From contig QPMI01000685.1 in assembly GCA_004431415.1 (NCBI GenBank), forward strand, positions 1 to 64,000: a stretch of DNA of 64,000 bases. Reading direction: 5' to 3'. Every line of letters begins with the position of its first letter. The first letter of the stretch is position 1. Of this stretch, positions 44,679 to 56,100 are shown in pieces. This stretch comes from Cyanophora paradoxa. Lineage: Eukaryota; Glaucocystophyceae; Cyanophorales; Cyanophoraceae. The notes below the pieces were generated by a model. It did no database searches. It saw nothing but the letters and a program-made list of their open reading frames with translations, and was not told where the DNA came from. Both the position numbers and the translations under genes were made by a program.

Positions 44679-45343
44679 AACGTCATGTGAAAAGGAGATC
44701 CGCCACTGACAGCACGCTTCGCCGATTTATACGCCAACGAACACGCATGGTTGAGAAGCTTAAGAACTTCAATCTAGAGGAGGCGCAAATCATGGTCAGC
44801 AAAATTCGCTTAAAATTCGGAGAAGAAACCGTGAACCTTATTCAAATTGGCATCGGATCGCAATATCTCTGAAACGCATGAGTTCGAAAATTCGCATTCT
44901 GGATTCTGACTTGCATATGCATCGATGTCGAATTCGAAATCAAGAGCACCCTGAACCCGATTATTATTGTGCGTATGCGAGAGCAGAGACCAAGGTTATT
45001 GATGACATGCATTGTGTTACCTCGCCCTCTGCCATGTGCGTTAAATTCATCCGCATGGTTTCTGCAGTCGCCCCCATCGATTGCAATTCAAATCCTTGCG
45101 ATTCTGAACAGAAAGCTTGGCTTAATCCAACAGAAATTGATATGAGAATCAATATTCAGATCCCATAGAGCACCTTCAGAGCGAGAAGAATCGTCGACGT
45201 CATCATGTGAAGTCGAAATTCCACACGCAGGTATGCATGTCTCGTTCATATTCACGCGCGGTAGAGACACCTCACAGCTCTTACTGCTCAATCTTGCAAT
45301 CGAAATGTCAGCATTCGATGGCGATCAGAAGTCCAATTACAGC
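44679..45343. other. Spacer inside the array
   Basis: No gene is convincing. A 67-codon Lys/Arg-rich plus-strand frame (44669-44872) and several minus frames of similar length overlap one another without family resemblance. Confidence 0.4.
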
Positions 45344-46764
45344 TTACCCGATGTGATCGATGCCGGCCGCAGATTCTACAGCTGCAGTCTGGCCATGGAT
45401 ATCAGACGCCTTAAATAGTTCTGGGTCCGATGGAGCCTTGAGCGCTAGCTTGGGTCCAAAGCAAGCCTCGCTGGTGCCGCATGGCACCGTGGCCGTTTCC
45501 GCCGTGCACGCATATGCATGCGCCATCGATATCCGACCATGACTCGAGCTTGCTTCAGGTCCGCCGTCTGCTTGCAAGTCGTTGGCCTGCAGCCGCTTCG
45601 AATTCTCAAGAGCCTTTTTCCGCACACTGTGGATACCGTGATTAAAAGCTTTGCACATGTCGTTGTCGTAGGGATCGCGCACGTTTCGAGGAGTTTCTTG
45701 CTCTCGTCATCAGTGCAAGTGGAAGCTTTTGCGGCGAGTTCTGCTGCGACTCGATCGGCCTCTTCAATCACGTCTTCAAAGAGCCCAAGCCCCATCCAGC
45801 AGCCTGTGCATGCTCTTCGTTAAGACAGCTTGGAAGTTTGCGCACGTATACGTGGACGGTCGAGCGGAAGACGCGGCAGTATGGAAGTTTGCGCACGCAG
45901 ACGGTCGAGCCGAGTCGTTATGCAGGAGGGATCCCGGGCGATCAGGGCATTTAGGATGGGTCGCGCCTTTGACCACTGCGACTGCTTGAGGAGCCGCGCA
46001 ACAGCAACCTGCGCATGGACAGCACCAGACAGCAATTCAAACAAAATTAAATCAAGCTCGAAAATCAGGTCTAGCTATCGCTTTTGTCTGACCTTCTGAG
46101 TCTGGATCTCTTTTCCAGCAATGTGAATGCCTGCAGCTGCAGCTGGTCGCGATGGCTGTTCAACAGCTCCAGGCTGCTGTCTCAATCGCTGCTTTTCAGA
46201 TACGGCTGTGTCCGGCTGCCCGGCTGATGTATTGACTTCTGGTTTTCTGAGGTACGCGCAGAAGATGGCCTTCGAATCGGGAGGGCAGCCAGGACACCTC
46301 GTGAAATAATCGGACGCTTGGATTCGCTGCTTGCACATGAAGCAAACACTCTCGTGCGCCTTTTTGTACATCTTCTTGAGCGTGTGGCGTGGAGTACTTG
46401 CTGGAGGGGGCGCTTCCATGGTGAGATTACATAAAGGTCGTCCATGGAAACATTCTATGTCGCAGTGTCGGCAGTGCGTGTAGAAGTTGTTGACAGTCAG
46501 AGGTTGTGTACAGTACTTGCAATACACTGTAGTATTGGTTGGGATTGTGAACGACTTGGCAAGCTCTTCGTCAGGCATTCGAGTGCGAGGTGCGATCCCC
46601 GCTGGCAGACCAACGTCGGACTCATGACCGAGTCGATGTGCGAACAACTTGGATATGGTGAAGCTTATCTCAGAAGAAAGTGATACCGGCTGGCCCGTTT
46701 GAAGAGCAATTTGACTGCTTGCAAACATGCGCCACTGAAGAGCACTGCGCAAATAATTGGCCAT
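45344..46764 (-). CDS. Cysteine-rich plus TPR-like array protein, type b (copy 1)
   Basis: M-A-N-Y-L-R-S-A-L-Q-W-R-M-F begins a helical N-terminus. Module 1 is Y-C-K-Y-C-T-Q-P-L...F-Y-T-H-C-R-H-C-D-I-E-C-F-H-G and module 2 C-F-M-C-K-Q-R-I-Q-A-S-D-Y-F-T-R-C-P-G-C...I-F-C-A. An intron beginning GTCAGACAAA and ending CATGCGCAG leads to V-A-V-A-R-L-L-K-Q-S-Q-W-S-K-A-R-P-I-L and L-I-A-R-D-P-S-C-I-T-T-R-L-D-R-L (TPR-like). Then C-W-M-G-L-G-L-F-E-D-V-I-E-E-A-D-R-V, L-L-E-T, V-R-K-K-A-L-E-N-S-K-R-L and an end A-G-I-D-H-I-G. The TPR-like and C-W-x-G exons align with those of the type a genes. The shared zinc modules and following exons show common ancestry of both types. Confidence 0.68.
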
Positions 46765-46822
46765 GAGTTTAATAATTTGATACAGCTGGCAATCCGTTGA
46801 ATTCGCGATTAATGGTCCGCAA

Positions 46823-47830
46823 TCAGTTAACGTTATTATTGCAAGTCCCGCACCGGTCTAGCCAAGAATACAAGTTCAAGCTAGCACCGAAGCGCTCAAG
46901 CAGTGATAAAGCCCGTGGAAGAATCTCGGTATCGATTTCTTTGATGATTTCAGCAGAGAATCCAGCAAATATAACACCCCAGCACACTGCGTGAACAATT
47001 ACCATATGCATATACATCGATTGAAAGCAAGAAAAGCATTGGAATGGATGTGCAGAATCACACCTAGGCGTTCAACTCGCGACCGGATGCAGTCAGGCTC
47101 ACGGTGGATAGCGTTTGACAACGCGAGCATGGCCGAAGTGTACTCTCGCTTCTCAAGGTACCAGGTTGCGCACAACTGCGAATGAACATGCGTGAGCCAC
47201 ATAGGCTTTACTAAGGGCATCTGTGCAACCGCAAACCCGGTCTTCATCGTCTTTCAAGGCCATGTCGCAGATGGTGATTGGATCAAACGCTCGCATCAAG
47301 TCGCCCTCTGATACTGACGACCTCGTTTGCCCGACAAACACATCCTGGCCGCAAGTGGAGCAACGAACAGTAAATGATCCTGCAGAGAGTCCACGGCCAG
47401 AGGCTGGCAGCTGAATTTCTGCGGTACACATGTAGCAGTTGAAGGGAGACGATCTCGGCAGTTCGAAGAAGCGCTCCAGGGTCTTCACAGGCACACTTGA
47501 GCTTGGAAACACTTTAGGCCCGCCGGCAGCAGGGGCCGTGGGCCCCTGCTGCAGCTGCAGTTCGGAAGCGTATGGGCATTTACCCCGCTGCGTCCACACA
47601 TTCTCCCGCAGATCGACAGGATACGCTCCACAGAAGTAAACCTGGTCACATCCAGGACAGCGCGAGAAAAATTCGAGCTCGATAGGCCTGAACGCCGACT
47701 TGCAGGTGAAGCAATAAAAAACGTGTAAGAAACAAAAGTTCTGCCGCAAGTTTTCCGCTGGTGTGTCTGGGGGAGGCGGATCCGGAAGGGCTCGAGTTGC
47801 ATGAGCATAGAACTCCTCGTCAGCGCACAT
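46823..47830 (-). CDS. Cysteine-rich plus TPR-like array protein, type a (copy 1)
   Basis: N-x-I-L-A-M-C-A-D-E-E-F-Y-A-H-A-T-R opens the main exon. Module 1 is Y-C-F-T-C-K-S-A-F...F-F-S-R-C-P-G-C-D-Q-V-Y-F-C-G and module 2 N-C-Y-M-C-T-A-E-I...F-T-V-R-C-S-T-C-G-Q-D-V-F-V-G. The exon closes with L-M-R-A-F-D-P-I-T-I-C-D-M-A-L-K-D-D-E-D-R-V, nearly the same as the second type a copy. The TPR-like exon reads W-Y-L-E-K-R-E-Y-T-S-A-M-L-A-L-S-N-A-I-H-R-E-P-D-C-I-R-S-R-V-E-R-L and the last A-V-C-W-G-V-I-F-A-G-F...E-I-D-T-E-I-L-P-R. The stop is at 46823. The start is uncertain because exon 1 may lie further upstream. Confidence 0.7.
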
Positions 47831-48338
47831 TGCAAGAATGTGATTGCGAGCCTGATTGAGCCTAAATTACAAAGAGTGCGCAAGAAATGCGCGCACAGGA
47901 AAGTTAGACAGAGAGCAAAATAAAATGACGGCATTTCATAAATTTAATAGCGCACATGTACAAAGCTGGCGAACGTTGCAATGCGGGTCGCAGCTTTTCA
48001 ATCATATCGAGTGCATCAAGAAGATGCCCAGTATCAATAAATCGATCTGCAGGCGTTCATGAGCTGCTGATCATGATCATGATCATGCGCGTGACAGTTC
48101 GAGCTGATCATAATGTTATATCCGGTCGAACGCACACAAGAGTGTAAGTCCGAAATGGGGGGTGCGAAGGTACGCGTCCCAGGGGAGATTTTGTAGGTTT
48201 CGCACCCAAGACACGTTGAGAGCATTTTCGATCAATTGCAAACACAGCACCATTTCCTGGATTTCGAAATAATTAAAGAGGTGGACTCGGAAGTCAACTA
48301 AAGCCTATAAATAGAGCTTGAGAAATCAAAGCGGATAT

Positions 48339-48851
48339 TCAATCGCTGACCTTGAACTTCGCTGGTAGCTCGCTGATAGATCGCACTTGGCTGCATACAT
48401 TTTCGTTGTCTGCGGCAGGAGCCATTTGGATATTCTGTAGCAGATCGAGAGTCGAGAACCGAGAGTAAGTATACGTGGGAGAAGTTGAGCATGCACACGC
48501 GCGCACCACAGGGCCTTGACGTGTATGACGCTCAGATGCAGTGGACGATGACGGCTTCGACGTCGAAATCGCTGTGAAGTGCCCAGACAGTCTGGTGGAT
48601 GAGGTGAGCCCATAACCATGTTCAGCCCGCGCCGTGTGCAGCAACTTGGAGATATTCGACAAAGCCTGCAGCTGATCAAAAAAAGAGACGTTCATTGAGC
48701 GCATCCGTGACCATGAGCTGGGCACCTCCTGCAAATCTAGCCAGTGGACTTGGGCTGGAGATGGGGGAGCTGTTGTACCACTCCTCGATTCGACATGGGC
48801 TTTATTTCTTCCGTGTGATGAGATATCAGAGCTGGGATCCGGAGTTGACAT
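48339..48851 (-). CDS. 170-codon frame, upstream exon or partial array member
   Basis: Begins M-S-T-P-D-P-S-S-D-I-S and is Ser/Thr-rich. A central stretch, S-N-I-S-K-L-L-H-T-A-R-A-E-H-G-Y-G-L, weakly resembles I-S-K-L-F-A-H-R-L-G-H-E-S-D-V-G-L in the N-terminus of the type b gene at 46764. It ends at L-P-A-K-F-K before a possible GTCAGC donor. It may be the 5' exon of the neighbouring type a gene or a remnant of a third cassette; it has no Cys modules itself. Confidence 0.4.
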   Translation of the reverse strand: MSTPDPSSDISSHGRNKAHVESRSGTTAPPSPAQVHWLDLQEVPSSWSRMRSMNVSFFDQLQALSNISKLLHTARAEHGYGLTSSTRLSGHFTAISTSKPSSSTASERHTRQGPVVRACACSTSPTYTYSRFSTLDLLQNIQMAPAADNENVCSQVRSISELPAKFKVSD

Positions 48852-50039
48852 AGCAGCAAACAGCTGCGCCGGATGGCCCTTCTAGCTGAAGAACTCGCGA
48901 TCGATCCGGATTTGCTGTGCGGTGCGCGCGCCCTCATGAACGCGTCAGGATCAGGCTGGTCGGCATGTAAAGCTCAGCGGCAATTGAAGGCGACTCAGGA
49001 GCGCATGCACGTGGCGCGCCGGTTGGATGCGGTTGCTGCGGGCCGGGCACGTGACTGCGGCCTCCTCTAGATCTACGTACACCTTTAATTTACGTATACT
49101 GGCTAAAAATGGCGCCAAGCCTGCTGCAGCTGCAGCTGCAGCTGCGCCGCGCGCGGTACGTCGGAAGCTTGCGCGTGCGGCCGCGCACAGCACTAGTACT
49201 TGATCCGGATCCCGGAGGTGGAATTCAAAGCTGCAGCTGGAGCCTGGAACTGCCTGGCAAGCAGACGCTGCCGATAAGCTTCTGAGCCCTATGGATGTGC
49301 CTTGATGGCATCAAGCGCGTCCGCGCCGGTCGCGCGCGGCCCGAGCTCGAGCGAGTTTGGAATTCACGAATCGAAACCTGCGCGGCCGCGGCCTTGATGA
49401 GCGCGAGCGACGGCGTGCGGGGCGACGAGGTGGTTCTCTTTGCTCTATGCATCGAGTGGGTGCTCCTAAGATCGCCAGCGAGCCCGCTTTACTCCCTGCC
49501 CGCTCTCTCGCGCCAACCCGGCCCGTCTCGCACGCTGCGCCCTTGAGCTCGGAAGGCGAAACCTCTATGCATCAATAGGTGGATCTATAGGAACGCGCTC
49601 TTGGCGGTGGTTGGGTGCCGGCGGGTCTCTCGCTTGCGCCAACCGAGCTCGCACGCAGCACCCTAGGACTGAGCGCGGAAAGGGAGAACAGCGGACCCTC
49701 GATCGATTTCCGCCACCCGGTTCGTCGACGCTGCGCCACGGGCGGGCAGCTTACTTGGCATGCGCAGCTGCAGCTTGCTACAATTGTGCTGTATCCCCCG
49801 GCCGGGTTGGCCGCTGGCCGCTGGCACCAGTGCTGGGTTGGCCGTACGCGTGAGCGACTTTTTTGCCGAATCCGAAGTGCGCAAGCGGCCCGGCGGTACG
49901 GATCGCACCCGGAGATCGTGCGCGCCCGACATCCAGCCAGCGCCACGTAGAAGTCAGCGACCGACCAACCGTAGCACACGTTTCGCGCGGTGCTCGGGTG
50001 CGCCGACCGGCGGCGCGCAGGCCTTGCGAGATCGGTGGG
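48852..50039. other. Spacer with a diverged 70-bp direct repeat
   Basis: No gene supported. Stretches at about 49503-49570 and 49631-49690 share TCTCTCGC, GCGCCAACC, CTCGCACGC and GCGGAA/CGGAAGG blocks in the same order, and CTCTATGCATC occurs just before each. CTGCAGCTGCAG and GCGCGC words are frequent around 49120-49160. Confidence 0.45.
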
Positions 50040-52930
50040 ATGGTTGCGTCCGCCGCCGAAGGCCATGCAGCTGCAGCGCCGGCCGCCGCGCCGGCCAACA
50101 TGGCGTGGGTGTGGCCGCAAGAGGCGGGGCTGCGTGCGGAGGACGGCAGGCACGTGCGCGCCTTCGTAATCGTCGATCCCACCGACAACTTCGGTCCGCC
50201 GCATGCTTGCGCACGCCCTGCCGAGTGCGGCGCCACGCGACCTTAGCTACGGGCGCAGAGCATATTGGGAAGCGCTTACGTGACAACGGAATCATGCCCG
50301 GTGCTCAAGATACCGCGCCCCGCCACCAGCCCGCCGCCGCGGCCGGCCATTCGTCCTGACGCCAGCCGACCGCGCTTCGCGCAGTGCTTATATTCACGAA
50401 CATGATGCGCTACGCGTCGAAAGAGCGCGCCGAGGCGAACAAGGTCCGCCGCGGCTCGCAGGCCCTGCCCTGCCGCTCCTCCCGTCAAGAAAATTCGATC
50501 CGCAGATCGTGGGGATGATGGACAGCATCCCGCACTCGATCGCCACCGGACTGGTCTTTGGGCGCGGCTTCAGCGTATTCGCCGCCCGCCGCAACATGCT
50601 CTCGATCTTGGAGGCGCCCCCCTCCCCACCCGTGCCCCGCCCCGGGGCCCCGCGCCGACGTACCCCGGGCCAGGTGCTCGCCAACGCGCGGTACGCCTTC
50701 GCCGAGGAGGGGTACGAGCTCGAGTTCGTGGGCCTCGGCGCCGACAACGAGATGGGAGTTGACCATTCGGACTGGCCCGTGTGCTCACGTACCCGTCCTC
50801 GGAGCCTCGGGCTCAGCGGGGTACGCGCGCAGGCTCGCGGCGTCCCTCGGGCTCCCGTGCAACCCTGTAGCCAGCGCCCGCGCGCGCCGCGACAAGGTGC
50901 CGCGCCAATCCCGCACGTGTACCCTGGCTCATGACAAGCTACCGTACCCCCCTCCAGGCGGAGATGAAGGAGGCCGTGGAGCGGGCCGGGCTCGTTTACG
51001 CGCGCTACGCGCGCGTCTCCGAAGCCGCCGACGTGGTCCGGACCCCGTACCCCCGTCCTCGGTGCGGCGTACCCCCGAGGCAGTCGCCCGCTCCCGCAGT
51101 CCCCGGCGCTGGCGAAGACCGGCCTGCCCGCGGTCGTCAAAACCCCCGGTACCCCCCTCCGCGCCCGCTCCGCGCCCGCTCCGCATTCGCGTCGCCTGAT
51201 GGCTCTGCAGCCGGCGCGGGAACCAACATGGTACCCATCCTTGCTGGTATCCCTGTACCCCCACCGCGGACCGCCTCGCCGCAGGTGTCCGTCGCGAGAT
51301 CGGAGGCTGAGGTGGCGGCCGCGGCCCGTGCGCCCTTTCCCGCTCCGACGTACCCCTCCCCCGCTCTCCCCGACCCCCTCGCCCCAGAGCGCGTGATAAG
51401 CACGCCGGACCTGTTCGGGCGGCTGCCCACCTTCGCCCTCGTGGAGGTCCGCCCTCGTACCCCCCTCGACCCCCGCCCCGCCGAGCGCCCCGCCCCAGGA
51501 GTACGTCGAGGGGCCGGAGTACGCCGTCAACATGATCGCGAGCCCGGTACCCCGCCCCGCCGCCGCCTCGCCTCTGGCCCGCGAGCGGGCGGCAGGAGCG
51601 GGTGGCGACGACGGACGTGTGGCGGTACGAGAAGCACACCGACGCCGCCACCGGCGCCGTCCTGGTGCACCGGGCACCCCGCACCCAGTACCCCGCCCCT
51701 GAGCGCGGCGGCAGTACGACGAGGCGACGCTGGAGACGGACGTGGGGGCGCCCCTCTGGCGCCGCCTCTCCGCGTACGGCGCCGCCGTCGCCCGCGCCGT
51801 CGGCATCGAGCGCGGGCCCTGCCACCTCGAGGCGCCCCTGCCCCCCCTCGGGGCCGGCCCGCGTGCGCCTGAGCGAGGCGCAGGTGCGGGTGCGGGGGGA
51901 CGGGGAGCCGGTGATGATGGAGATCGCCGCGCGCTTCTCGGGCGGCTACAAGCCCGACATGGCCGCCCGCCTCATCCCGGGGTCCCCGCGCCCCGCCGCC
52001 CCTGCCCCTCGCCCCCGTCCGAGGGGCGGCGTCGGGCAGGTGGGACCCGTGGCGCGCCTTCGTCGAGAGCCGCCTCCGCGGGTTCGAGCCCCCGCCCCGC
52101 CCTCGCCCTCGGGCGGCCGAGCTGAGGGGCGGCGATGGCCGGGGCAGGACGGGGTGGGGCTCGTGGCCGGCGGAGGGCGCCTTCCGGCCCCGCGGCGCCG
52201 CCAAGCACCTCTTCTTCCACCTCGACCGGTGCCCCGCCCCCGCCCTGCCCGAGCCGAAGGAGCGCCCCGGAGGGATCCGAGCCCGGGCCGGGGCGCAGCG
52301 AGGGCGAGGTGGCCGCCGTGCACGGCGTACCCGAGATCGAGGCCCTCCCCACCTACTGGCGGTACCCCCCGGGCCTCTCCGTTTCCCCTGCGCCCTCCCC
52401 GCCCCCTCACCCCGGCGCCCAGGCACGACCTGCACAAGGCGTGCCGCCCCGGAAGCTTCATGCCCCGCACCACGGTACCCGGCTTGCCCCTCGTCTCCCG
52501 GCGTACCGCCCCTAATCCTTCCCCCCGCTTCTCAGTCTTACCTGGACTACCCCCTGCACGTCTACCTCGTGAGCGAGACGCCGGTGCGCCCCCTCGCACA
52601 ATCCCCCCTTCATCGACTCGTGCCGACGGGACGGGCCGGGGCCAGGACGCGGCGGAGGCGCTGCGGGAGGTGGAGCGGGACGCGGCGGCCGCGCGGCGCC
52701 TCTTCCGCGTCGAGTTCGCCGCCGCCGCGCAGCAGCAGCCGCCGCCGCGGGCCGGCGTCGTGCCGAGCGCCTGGGAGGCGAGGAGGGAGGATGCCGGCCA
52801 CGGCGCGGCGAAGGCGGCGGCGGCGGCCGGCTGCGCCCTCGCGGGGCTCGGGCTCCTCCTGCGCAGGCGGCCCGTCGCCGCCGCGGCCGCGGGGGCCGCC
52901 GCCTGGACCCGAGCCTGGCGGAGGCCTTAG
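50040..52930 (+). CDS. ATP-grasp domain protein
   Basis: ATP-grasp enzymes join a carboxylate to an amine or thiol through an acyl phosphate. The N-terminus M-V-A-S-A-A-E-G-H leads to V-R-A-F-V-I-V-D-P-T-D-N-F-G-P, a Rossmann-like first strand. After P-Q-I-V-G-M-M-D-S-I-P-H-S-I and A-N-A-R-Y-A-F-A-E-E-G-Y-E-L-E-F come E-M-K-E-A-V-E-R-A-G-L-V-Y-A-R-Y-A and A-K-T-G-L-P-A-V-V-K (the ATP-binding Lys strand). Then E-Y-V-E-G-P-E-Y-A-V-N-M-I-A-S, D-V-W-R-Y-E-K-H-T-D-A and the catalytic-face segment V-M-M-E-I-A-A-R-F-S-G-G-Y (Mg-binding Glu and Arg). The C-terminus has a hydrophobic stretch (A-L-A-G-L-G-L-L-L-R-R-R) that may be a membrane tail. Substrate unknown. Many introns carry GTACCCC. Confidence 0.68.
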
Positions 52931-53138
52931 CACTAGCGTGCCATAGCTAGTTGGTTCGGCGGGACTGGCCGTGAAGCCCGCGGTCCTGCTTTGACCGCGA
53001 GCATCGAAGCTCGAGCATAAAAGGGCAGAAGGATGTATTCAAAACGCAGTGGACACATGGGGGAAAGCGGGAAGTGCATGCAGCGCTGCGCCGCTGCACG
53101 CAGCTGAAGCCCACTCCGGGTACACTATTTCTGCAGCG

Positions 53139-56100
53139 ATGGGCGGCGACGACGACGACGCCCCCGGGCCGCCCCGGAGCATGATGGCGGAGGCACAGGA
53201 AGACAGCGGAGACGATGTGGGCCCTCCCAAGCCGAAGCGGAAGAAGGGTGCGCCGCTCGCGCCCGGCGCGTGGCGCAGGCCTCACGGGGCGGCTTTCGTG
53301 CGCGAGCGCAGTGCTGGAGTTCGAGCAGCTGTACGCGGACCACATGCCGAACGCCCAGATGTACGAGAAGAGCTGGATGCACCGCGACACGGTCACGCAC
53401 GTCGCGTGGACGAAGTCGCACTTCCTCGTTACCGCTAGCGTCGATGGGCACGTGAAGTTCTGGAAGAAGCAGAGCACACTCGTCGAGTTCGTGAAGCACT
53501 TCCGCGCCCATCTGGGTGCGCGACCCGGGCGGCCGCCCCGCCGTCGCCGCGGCTCACCGCGCCGGCCTCGCAGCGCCCATCACGTGCATGGCTGTGAGCG
53601 CGGACGGGGCGTACCTCTGCACGGGCTCCGCGGACCAGGCGCTCAAGATCTTCGACGTCGTCAACTTCGGTGCGCCGCCGCCGGCCGCCCCCGCTAGCTT
53701 CCGCGCCCGAGACGCGCGGGGCAGACATGATCAACCTCATCAAGCTCTCCTTCACCCCCTCCGCCGTCGAATGGATCCACAAGCCGAACGCCCCGAAGCC
53801 CCGCATCGCAGTGTCCGCCCCGCCGCCTCCGCGCCCCGGCTCTCGCCCCGCCGCCGCCCCTGACGGCGCCGCGCGCGCAGAGCGGACAGCGAGTCGCCGC
53901 GGATACTGATCCTGGACTCGCGCGGGGAGGGCGAGCCGCTCGCGGAGCTCAAGTTCCACGCCGCGCCCGTGACCCTCATGAAGGCGCGCCGCGCCCCGCG
54001 CCCCGCGGCCGGCCCGCTCCGCCGCCTGAGGCGCCCCGCAGTTCAACGAGAAGAAGGGCGTGGTCGTGTCGGCGGACCAGAAGGGCCTCGTCGAGTACTG
54101 GAGCGGCGAGGAGCCGTACGCCGCCCCCGCGCCCCCCGCCGTCGCCTTCAAGTTCAAGTCCGACACCGACCTCTACGAGTTCGCCAAGGCGCGTGTACCC
54201 CTCCGGCGCCGGCCAGTGCTGGACGGTCAGCTGATCATCGCTGTACCCCGCAGGCGAAGACGCGCCCGACGAGCCTGGCGTTCAGCCCCGACGGGGAGAA
54301 GTTCGTCACGATGAGCAAGGACCGCTTCGTTCGCGTCTTCTCCTTCGCCAAGGTGTCGGGGGCGGCGTACCCCGCGCCCCGCGCCCGGCGCTCACGTACC
54401 CCCTACCGCAGGCGAAGCTGCTTCGGAAGTACGACGAGACGCTCGCCGTGTATCACGAGTACCAGAAGGCCCGCCCGCCGCCCCGTTCCCCTCCCCTCGT
54501 CCGCGCCCGGCTGACCCTCTCGGGGCTGCAGAGCGAGAACCCGACGTACAAGCTCGAGTCGATCGACTTCGGGCGGCGCATGGCCGTCGAGAAAGCCCGC
54601 CTCGCACCGCGCCGGCCGCCCCCCGCCTTCTCGCTGACGGCGCGACAGGAGCTGGAGAAGACGGAGGGGGCGCCGGCCTCGAGCGCCGTCTTCGACGAGT
54701 CGGGCCACTTCATCCTGTACCCCACCATGCTCGGCGTCAAGGGTGCCGCCCCCCGCCCGCGCGCCCCGGGGCGGGGCGGCTGGTGAGAGGGCGGGGCGGG
54801 GGCAGTGGTGAACATCGAGACGAACCGGCTGCTGCGGATCCTCGGCAAGGTCGAGAACGGCGAGCGCTTCCTCCAGCTCGCCCTCTACCAGGCCCGGCCC
54901 CCGCCCCCACGCCTTGCGCCCTCCCTCCCGGGCCCTTTCCTCACGCGCGCGGGCGCGCAGGACAAGCCGAAGCTCGCCGCCGCCTTCGTCGCGGGCCAGG
55001 GCAAGGTCCGGAGCGCCCCTGTCCCCCACCCCCCTCCTCTCTCTCCTTCTCCCCTCGCCGACGCGTACCCCCCGCAGCTGGTGCACCAGACGGACCCGAC
55101 GCTGGTCTGCACCGCCTTCAAGAAGCAGGTGCCGCGGGCCCCCGCCCCCCGCCTCCTGGCCGCCGCCACCGCCGCTAGGGCCAGGCCCCGCCTGTTCAGC
55201 TTCAGCCGCCGCCCCGCATTACAGCTGCAGCGGCTGCTCGGCTGCGCGCGCCGGCGGGGCCTCACGGGGGCGGGGGCCCCGCCGCAGCGCTTCTACCTCT
55301 TCACGCGGCGCGAGCCCGACGACAACGAGTGCGCCGCCGCCCTCCCAGGGCCTCCCCCGCCCCTCCCCTCCCCTGCCCCGGCCGAGCCTGCTCGCCTGGC
55401 AGCACGCCGGAGGGGGGGCGGGACGTCTTCAACGAGAAGCCGACGAAGGAGATGGCGGCGCTCGCCCCGCAGCCCTCGGGGCCCCTCAGGCCCGCCCCCG
55501 CCCCCCGCCCCGCCGCAGGCGAGAGGCCCGCGGCGCTCACGGCAGGCGGGGCGCAGCACGAACGTGTGCCTGCACACGACGCTGGGCGACATCTTCATCA
55601 AGCTCTTCGCCCAGGAGTGCGCCCCGCCCGCCCCTCCCCTCCCCTCCCCCCCCACCCCCCCCCCCACCCCGCCCCCGCCCCCTCTCCTTCTCCTCTCGCC
55701 CTCCAAGGCGGCGCTCGCCGGGCCCCGGCGCCCCCTCTAGGCCCCTGCTGCACATCGAGCCACGGGGCCGCTCTCCCGCTCCCTCGCCGCCCCGGGGCCT
55801 CACGCCGGCCCTTCCCCCCCGCCCGCCCCCCCGTGCAGGTGCCCGAAGACGATCGAGAACTTCGTGACCCACGCCCGCAACGGGTGCACCTCGCGTACCC
55901 CGCGCGGAAGTACCCCTCTCACGGGGGTACAGGTACTTCAACGGCCTGATCTTCCACCGCGTGATCAAGGGGTTCATGATCCAGACCGGAGACCCCATCG
56001 GTGCGCCAGCTGCGTTCGCCGGGGTGCGCCCCTCTCCGGGGGGACGGCCCCGAATTTCTCGCCCCCCCTCGCGCAGGCGACGGCACGGGCGGCGCGTCCA

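Noticed and set aside
44669-44872. 67-codon basic plus-strand frame
   Set aside because: No family, overlaps the likely 5' exon of a minus-strand gene and lacks the local intron/exon style.
42131-47830. Cysteine modules as RING or PHD fingers
   Set aside because: There is no C3HC4 or C4HC3 order and no conserved His; the pattern is paired CxxC with F-x-G, closer to a zinc ribbon.
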